Positions 59,656 to 64,000 of a stretch of DNA of 64,000 bases are shown one piece after another. The stretch is taken from positions 27,892 through 91,891 of the forward strand of contig CANGNS010000015.1 of NCBI GenBank assembly GCA_947455465.1, given 5' to 3'. Numbering within the stretch: position 1 is the first letter of the stretch; each line of letters starts with the position of its first letter. The position numbers and the translations under genes are program-made. Under the pieces are notes generated by a model. The model made no database searches, had not been told where the DNA came from, and saw only the letters and a program-made list of their open reading frames with translations. Source of the DNA: Comamonadaceae bacterium. Lineage in GTDB: Bacteria > Pseudomonadota > Gammaproteobacteria > Burkholderiales > Burkholderiaceae_C.

Positions 59656-60504
59656 TCACATGCCCTTAAACAAACCCGCATAACTGCGGCTGACCTCCAG
59701 CAACTCTTGGCTGCCACGCACCGACACCAACTGGCGCCCGCGCTCGTCGCGTTGCACGCCGGCGATGGCGCGCACATTGACCAAGGTGCTGCGGTGGATT
59801 TGCCAAAAGCGCTGCATGTCCAGCCCGTCGACCAGCTCTTTGATAGAAGTGCGGATCAGTGCCTCCTGGGTGGCGGTTTGGACGCGGGTGTATTTTTCGT
59901 CGCTTACAAAAAACAGCACGTCTTCGACCGGAATCATCTGGATGGTGGCGCCCACTTTGGCCTGAATCCACTGCAACGGCGCCGGCGCCGTAGTGGGAGA
60001 GAGCTGGGCGGCCAGGGAGCGCAGCAAGTCTTGCATGGCGGGGGTGTGGGCGGGCAGGGGCTGCGCGGGCTCGGCGCTGAGCTGGGCTTGCTGGCGCGCG
60101 TCCATGCGCGAGCGCACCCGCTGCAAGGCCAGGGCCAAGCGCTCGGGCTCGGCGGGTTTGAGCAGGTAGTCGACCACGCCGGCCTCAAAGGCCTGCACGG
60201 CGTACTGGTCGTAGGCCGTCAAAAACACAATTTCGCAGCCCGGCCATTGGCCCTCGCCGCCAGCCTCGTCCCAGGTGGGCAGCTGGGCGATGTGGCGCGC
60301 CGCGTCGATGCCGGTCATCACCGGCATGCGGATGTCTAAAAACACCAGGTCGGGCTGCAGTTCGCGCACCTGCTCCAGCGCCTCCTGGCCGTTGCGCGCC
60401 TGGGCCAGCACCTCGATGCGGGCGTCCACCTCGCGCAGCCGGGCGCAGAGCTGCTCGCGCAGCAAGCGCTCGTCGTCGGCCACGATGACGCGCAAGGGCC
60501 TCAT
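59656..60504 (-). CDS. LytTR-family response regulator
   Basis: A 282-residue regulator. The receiver starts MRPLRVIVADDERLLREQL, with the phospho-acceptor Asp in LVFLDIRMPVMTG and the Lys in YLLKPAEPE. The C-terminal LytTR DNA-binding domain (VEDVLFFVSDEKYTRVQT, FWQIHRSTLVNVRAI, LLEVSRSYAGLF) follows. It belongs to the AlgR/LytR group. The start overlaps the stop of the small membrane protein gene (ATGA), and the sensor kinase lies just beyond, so all three form one operon. Confidence 0.92.
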   Translation of the reverse strand: MRPLRVIVADDERLLREQLCARLREVDARIEVLAQARNGQEALEQVRELQPDLVFLDIRMPVMTGIDAARHIAQLPTWDEAGGEGQWPGCEIVFLTAYDQYAVQAFEAGVVDYLLKPAEPERLALALQRVRSRMDARQQAQLSAEPAQPLPAHTPAMQDLLRSLAAQLSPTTAPAPLQWIQAKVGATIQMIPVEDVLFFVSDEKYTRVQTATQEALIRTSIKELVDGLDMQRFWQIHRSTLVNVRAIAGVQRDERGRQLVSVRGSQELLEVSRSYAGLFKGM

Positions 60505-60884
60505 AGCACCTCGCCGTCTTGCACGCCGCCGGTGGCCAAGCGCCAGATCAGCCAGACGATAAACAGTGGCAGCACGCCCCACAACACCATGCTGAGCACA
60601 CCCAGGCCGGCGGCGATCAGGGCAATGACCACCAGCACCACGCCCACCGGTATCAGCAAAACCAATAGCGGCAAGACGGCCAACGTGGCCAGCAGCAGCA
60701 AGCCCAGCAACACGGCGGCCCCGATGGCGATCCAGGCCACGCCAGGCAGGGTGACGGCCTGGCCGTTGACGCTGAGCACCACATCGGGCTGCCAGTGCAG
60801 ACTGCCCAGCAAGGCGGCCACAATGGCCAGCAAAACTGCGGCAAACAAAAGGCGGGCGATCCAACGCAAACTGGTGCTGATCAT
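60501..60884 (-). CDS. Small membrane protein within the two-component operon
   Basis: A 127-residue protein with an N-terminal TM (about 8-28), a short extracytoplasmic loop (WQPDVVLSVNGQAVTL) and two or three closely packed Leu/Val-rich TM segments after it. I do not recognise the family. It lies between the kinase and the response regulator and overlaps the regulator by four bases, so it probably acts as an accessory of the system. Confidence 0.7.
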   Translation of the reverse strand: MISTSLRWIARLLFAAVLLAIVAALLGSLHWQPDVVLSVNGQAVTLPGVAWIAIGAAVLLGLLLLATLAVLPLLVLLIPVGVVLVVIALIAAGLGVLSMVLWGVLPLFIVWLIWRLATGGVQDGEVL

Positions 60885-60912
60885 GGCAATGTCTCCGTGG
60901 TGGGCGCGCCGC

Positions 60913-62298
60913 TCAAGGCGCACCCAATTGGTAAGGAACCGTGATGGTGACACAGGCGCCGCCGGTGCTGGGGCTGCTGGTTTGCAACGAGGCCTTTGCG
61001 CCATAAAGCAGCTGCAAACGCTCGCGGATGTTGGACAAGCCAATACCGCCGCCGGTGGTCCGCGCTGCATCCGGTGTGCCAGGGGCAAAGCCTATGCCAG
61101 TGTCTTGCACTTGCACGATGAGCTGGCCGTCTTGCACCTCGGCGCGCACGCTGATGCTGCCACCTTCGGCCTGGGGCTCCAAGCCGTGGCGGATGGCATT
61201 TTCGACCAGGCTTTGCAACATCATGGGCGGAAAGCGGGCGCTGCGCAGGCCCTGGGGCACTTGCAAATCAAACTGCAGGCGCTCTTCCATGCGCATGCGC
61301 ATGAGTTCCAGGTAGGGCTGCACCACGGCCAGTTCGCGGCCCAGATCGCGCTCGGCCTGGGCGTTGGCCTCGCGCAGCGTGGGCATGGTGGCGCGCAAAA
61401 AGGCGATCAGGCTTTTTTGCATGGTGGCGGCGCGCGGCGGATCGGTCTCGATCAGGTGCTCAATACCGGCCAGCGTATTGAACAAAAAGTGCGGCTCCAT
61501 TTGCGCCTGCATGGCGGCCATGCGCGCCTCCATCACCTGGCGCTTGAGCGACTCGGTTTCGGCCACTTGGGTGGCGGCAGCGGCAACGGCCTCAGCCTGG
61601 ATGCGGCCGCGGTAAGTGATTTTGAGAATCAAGGAGGCAAGGATCAAGAGCATGGCCAGGTTGGGCAGGCTGTCGGTGCGCTCTACATCGCCTTCGTCGG
61701 CGCCAAAGTGGACGTTTACCTCGTCCTCATCACGCGTACCGGCCTGGCTTTCCAGGGCGCGGCGCACGGTTTCTAGGGCTTGCTCGACTTCTTGCTCGCT
61801 GGCGTTGGGGCCGATTTGAATATCCACGCCGGGTTTGGCCGCCGAAGCGCCGCCCTGCGCGGCGCTGGCAGGCGCATCGGACGGCGCGCTGATGCGCACG
61901 CCTTTTTCGTCAATCTGTAGCTTGGTGGCTTGGCCCTGGGGGTCTTGCGCGCTGATGTGTACACCGGTCTTGTCGATTTGCACCGACACCTTGCCCTTGG
62001 CCTGCGGGGCGGAGGCATCGCTGGCGGGCACTTGCGGGGGCGCCTCCGGTGCGGGTTTGATTTTCTTCACCACCACCTCCTGGCGGCGGTGGTGGCCGGT
62101 GTGGCCACCAAAGATCGAGGCGGTAACTCCCGCCAAGATCAGCACCAAAATAGAAATCAGAAAAAAGCGCCACCAGCTGATGCTGACCAGCCAGTTGCCA
62201 TAGGCATGAAAGTAGCGCACGCAGGCGGCGCGCAGTGCGTGCCAGCGGCGGCTCCAGAGATCGTCGCCAGCGGCGGGTGGGGTGGGGGAGGCATTCAT
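60913..62298 (-). CDS. LytS/AlgZ-type sensor histidine kinase (His_kinase family)
   Basis: A 461-residue kinase. TM1 (about 42-62) and TM2 (about 212-232) flank a periplasmic region with a KKIKPAPEAPPQ linker and two similar strands (KVSVQIDKTGVHISA, ATKLQIDEKGVRISA). The kinase core has the His_kinase motif MEPHFLFNTLAGIEHLI, and the ATPase has ENAIRHGLEP, DTGIGFAPG and GIGLSNIRERL. It should phosphorylate the LytTR regulator. AAGGATGAACCC precedes the ATG at 62298. Confidence 0.9.
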   Translation of the reverse strand: MNASPTPPAAGDDLWSRRWHALRAACVRYFHAYGNWLVSISWWRFFLISILVLILAGVTASIFGGHTGHHRRQEVVVKKIKPAPEAPPQVPASDASAPQAKGKVSVQIDKTGVHISAQDPQGQATKLQIDEKGVRISAPSDAPASAAQGGASAAKPGVDIQIGPNASEQEVEQALETVRRALESQAGTRDEDEVNVHFGADEGDVERTDSLPNLAMLLILASLILKITYRGRIQAEAVAAAATQVAETESLKRQVMEARMAAMQAQMEPHFLFNTLAGIEHLIETDPPRAATMQKSLIAFLRATMPTLREANAQAERDLGRELAVVQPYLELMRMRMEERLQFDLQVPQGLRSARFPPMMLQSLVENAIRHGLEPQAEGGSISVRAEVQDGQLIVQVQDTGIGFAPGTPDAARTTGGGIGLSNIRERLQLLYGAKASLQTSSPSTGGACVTITVPYQLGAP

Positions 62299-62441
62299 GG
62301 GTTCATCCTTGGTATTCGGTAAAAGCGCAAACGGCGCCCAACGACACGCACTGTAGGCAGGGCCCGGGCCGCTTGCCACGGCTTTGCGACCAAATGCACA
62401 AAGCGGGGGCCAGACGGCAAAAAACGGGTTCAAACTGGCGC

Positions 62442-62900
62442 TTATTGGCAGGCGTCCACCCATTGGCCCTGGGTCAGCTCAGCCATCTGCAGCGGGCTGA
62501 TGCGCAAGGCGCTGTTGACCGAACCTGCCGCAGGCAGCACCTCGTCAAAGGCTTGCAAGCTGCGGTCCAGGTACACCGGCAAGGGCGTAGCCAGGCCAAA
62601 AGGGCAGACGCCGCCCACGGGGTGGCCGGTCAGGGCCTCGACGTCGTCAAGGGCCAGCATCTTGCCCTTGCCAAATGCGGCTTTGAACTTGGCGTTGTCG
62701 ATGCGCGCATCGCCACGCGCTACCAACAAAAACACCTTGCCATCGGCCAGCCGAAAAGCCAACGTCTTGGCAATGCGCCCAGGCTCCACGCCATGCGCCT
62801 GGGCCGCCAGGGCCACGGTGGCGGTGTTTTCCTGCAGCTCGATGATGGGCATATCCACCTGGTGCGCCGCAAAAAAGGCGCGGACCGATGCAACTGTCAT
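62442..62900 (-). CDS. YbaK/EbsC-type aminoacyl-tRNA deacylase
   Basis: A 152-residue editing-domain protein that hydrolyses mischarged tRNAs such as Cys-tRNA(Pro). Landmarks are IAKTLAFRLADGKVFLLVARGDARIDNAKFK, GHPVGGVCPFGL and VYLDRSLQAFDEVLPAAGS. It follows the MBL-fold gene after 15 bases and probably shares its transcript. Confidence 0.9.
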   Translation of the reverse strand: MTVASVRAFFAAHQVDMPIIELQENTATVALAAQAHGVEPGRIAKTLAFRLADGKVFLLVARGDARIDNAKFKAAFGKGKMLALDDVEALTGHPVGGVCPFGLATPLPVYLDRSLQAFDEVLPAAGSVNSALRISPLQMAELTQGQWVDACQ

Positions 62901-62915
62901 ATCCGTCCCGCCGCC

Positions 62916-63554
62916 TCAGGTGCCTGCCACATAAGGATTGCGCACCCGCTCCACACCAAAGCTGCTTTCCGGGCCGTGGCCGGGAATGAACACGGTGTCG
63001 TTGCCCATGGGCCACAGGCGCTGGGTGATGCTGTTTATCAGGTCAGCATGGTTGCCTTGCGGAAAGTCGGTGCGCCCGATGCTGCCGGCAAAGAGCACGT
63101 CGCCGACAAAAGCGCGCTTCATCTCCGCCGAGTAAAACACCACATGGCCCGGCGTGTGGCCGGGGCAGTGGCGCACTTGCAAAACGTGCTCGCCCAGGCT
63201 GACGGTGTCGCCGTCCTTGAGCCAGCGCGTGGGCTTGAAGGGACGGGCGGGCGGAAAGCCGTAGGTCGCCGCGGCCATGGGCAGCCCGTCGATCCAAAAC
63301 TGGTCGCCCGGGTGCGGGCCGATGATGGGCAGCCCCAGCCGGTCGGCCAGCTCCTGCGTGGCCGCCGCGTGGTCCACATGGGCGTGGGTAATCCAGATTT
63401 GCTCCAGCGTGACGCCCAGCTTTTGGGCCGTGGCGATGAGCAAGTCCAGGTCGCCACCAGGGTCAATGATGGCGGCCTGGTGCGTCTGGTCGCACCAGAC
63501 AATGGAGCAGTTTTGCTCGAACGGGGTTACGGGAACGGTTTGGTAGTGCAGCAT
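62916..63554 (-). CDS. MBL-fold metallohydrolase (YcbL/GloB-like)
   Basis: A 212-residue metallo-beta-lactamase-fold protein. The metal motif THAHVDHAA has the HxHxDH pattern, with further ligands in HCPGHTPGHVVFYS, FVGDVLFAGSIGRTD and PGHGPESSFG. These short forms resemble YcbL, a type II glyoxalase-like thioesterase. It starts MLHYQTVPVTPFEQNC, typical of the family. Confidence 0.92.
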   Translation of the reverse strand: MLHYQTVPVTPFEQNCSIVWCDQTHQAAIIDPGGDLDLLIATAQKLGVTLEQIWITHAHVDHAAATQELADRLGLPIIGPHPGDQFWIDGLPMAAATYGFPPARPFKPTRWLKDGDTVSLGEHVLQVRHCPGHTPGHVVFYSAEMKRAFVGDVLFAGSIGRTDFPQGNHADLINSITQRLWPMGNDTVFIPGHGPESSFGVERVRNPYVAGT

Positions 63555-63618
63555 GGGTGGGAGTTTAGTGGGGCAGGCTTCTCTAGCCCCTGCGGATAGT
63601 CAAAGGTTTTCTTTACAT

Positions 63619-63635
63619 AACCATTAGTAATGGTT
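63619..63635. promoter_or_regulatory. Perfect palindrome upstream of the TonB-receptor gene
   Basis: AACCATTAGTAATGGTT is an eight-base inverted repeat around one central base, in an AT-rich 222-base gap. Its position 142 bases before the receptor ATG and 65 bases from the divergent MBL gene fits a repressor operator. The protein that binds it is not in the window. Confidence 0.5.
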
Positions 63636-63776
63636 TAAATGCGAAAAACATAAATAAACCAAATAGATTCTCAAATTTTATGAAATAAAGGGTTTCTCCG
63701 CATAAGCTGATGTGTCCGCATGATGAACAATGACTGCGGAAAGTAATCGTTGGACATCAATAATCAGGAGCTTTTG

Positions 63777-64000
63777 ATGAAACGTCACAACCTACATGCC
63801 ATCGCCGCTGCGGTGGGCTTGCTGCTTGCAAGCCAGGCCGGTTTTGCGCAGACGCAAGCGCCCAAAGAGATGGATGCGGTCACCGTCACCGGTATCCGCG
63901 CATCCATCCAAAAATCTATCGAGGCCAAACGCAACGCCGACACCAATGTGGAAGTGGTATCTGCCGAAGACGTGGGCAAGATGCCCGACAAGAACATTGC
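63777..64000 (+). CDS. TonB-dependent receptor (partial, N-terminus)
   Basis: The first 74 residues of an outer-membrane receptor; the gene continues past the right edge. A signal peptide MKRHNLHAIAAAVGLLLASQAGFAQ (cleaved after AQ, residue 25) is followed by a TonB-box-like DAVTVTG and the plug-domain start SIQKSIEAKRNADTNVEVVSAEDVGKMPDKNIA. This opening is typical of the large Xanthomonas/Caulobacter-type receptors for plant or algal oligosaccharides, so a carbohydrate is a likely substrate. CAGGAG lies six bases before the ATG. Confidence 0.88.
   Translation, partial: MKRHNLHAIAAAVGLLLASQAGFAQTQAPKEMDAVTVTGIRASIQKSIEAKRNADTNVEVVSAEDVGKMPDKNI

Overview
The window looks like a chromosomal segment of a GC-rich betaproteobacterium of the order Burkholderiales, most likely family Comamonadaceae. 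The indications are a Bug-type substrate-binding protein with a TctDE two-component pair, metX-metW, the order recA-recX ... sucC-sucD-terC-pilin-O-ligase, and the arrangement gyrB-dnaN-dnaA | rpmH-rnpA-yidD-yidC-mnmE around a replication origin. The family assignment is inferred from gene order and protein style; no database was searched. Nearly all of the window is protein coding. I found no rRNA, tRNA, CRISPR array or insertion sequence.

Layout. 0-5.4 kb: soluble histidine kinase and single-domain receiver, transketolase, GAPDH, biotin ligase. 5.3-10.5 kb: SET-domain methyltransferase, topoisomerase III with a C-terminal SWIB domain, cation-diffusion transporter, acyltransferase. 10.9-17.5 kb: an Ala-rich repeat protein, then a minus-strand block tctD-tctE-bug-FMN reductase-ATP-grasp ligase, and a MarR regulator. 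17.5-24.4 kb: recA with a LexA-like box, recX, a signal peptidase, an orphan HigA-like protein, argC, sucCD, terC. 24.4-28.9 kb: type IV pilin, two O-antigen-ligase/pilin-glycosylase-like membrane enzymes, and between them an antitoxin with what may be a toxin stub. 28.9-38.6 kb: gyrB, dnaN, dnaA, a putative oriC with two inverted DnaA boxes, then rpmH to mnmE on the other strand. 38.6-42.7 kb: kdsD-kdsC-lptC, a glycine-rich RRM protein, and amtB with a sigma-54 promoter. 42.8-49 kb: Gdt1-type transporter, a SAM-II riboswitch in front of metX-metW, M20 peptidase, monoacylglycerol-lipase-like hydrolase, and a DUF4143 ATPase that appears to be transcribed leaderless. 49-58.5 kb: rsmE, amgK-like kinase, lptD-surA-rsmA, a DMT permease, prolyl oligopeptidase. 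58.5-59.7 kb: an AT-richer islet with a LuxR-type HTH protein that ends in a double-glycine leader, an overlapping class II bacteriocin-like peptide and a small membrane protein. 59.7-64 kb: LytTR/LytS-type two-component system, YbaK deacylase, MBL-fold hydrolase, and the start of a TonB-dependent receptor.

Together the genes cover replication initiation and DNA repair, carbon metabolism, methionine and arginine synthesis, ammonium uptake, LPS core and transport (kdsDC, lptC, lptD, surA) and pilin glycosylation. The most unusual content is the bacteriocin-like islet at 58.67-59.65 kb, in which a DNA-binding HTH and a secretion-type GG leader share one reading frame. Next are the TctDE/Bug/ATP-grasp operon, the SAM-II riboswitch and attenuator before metX, and promoters that abut start codons.
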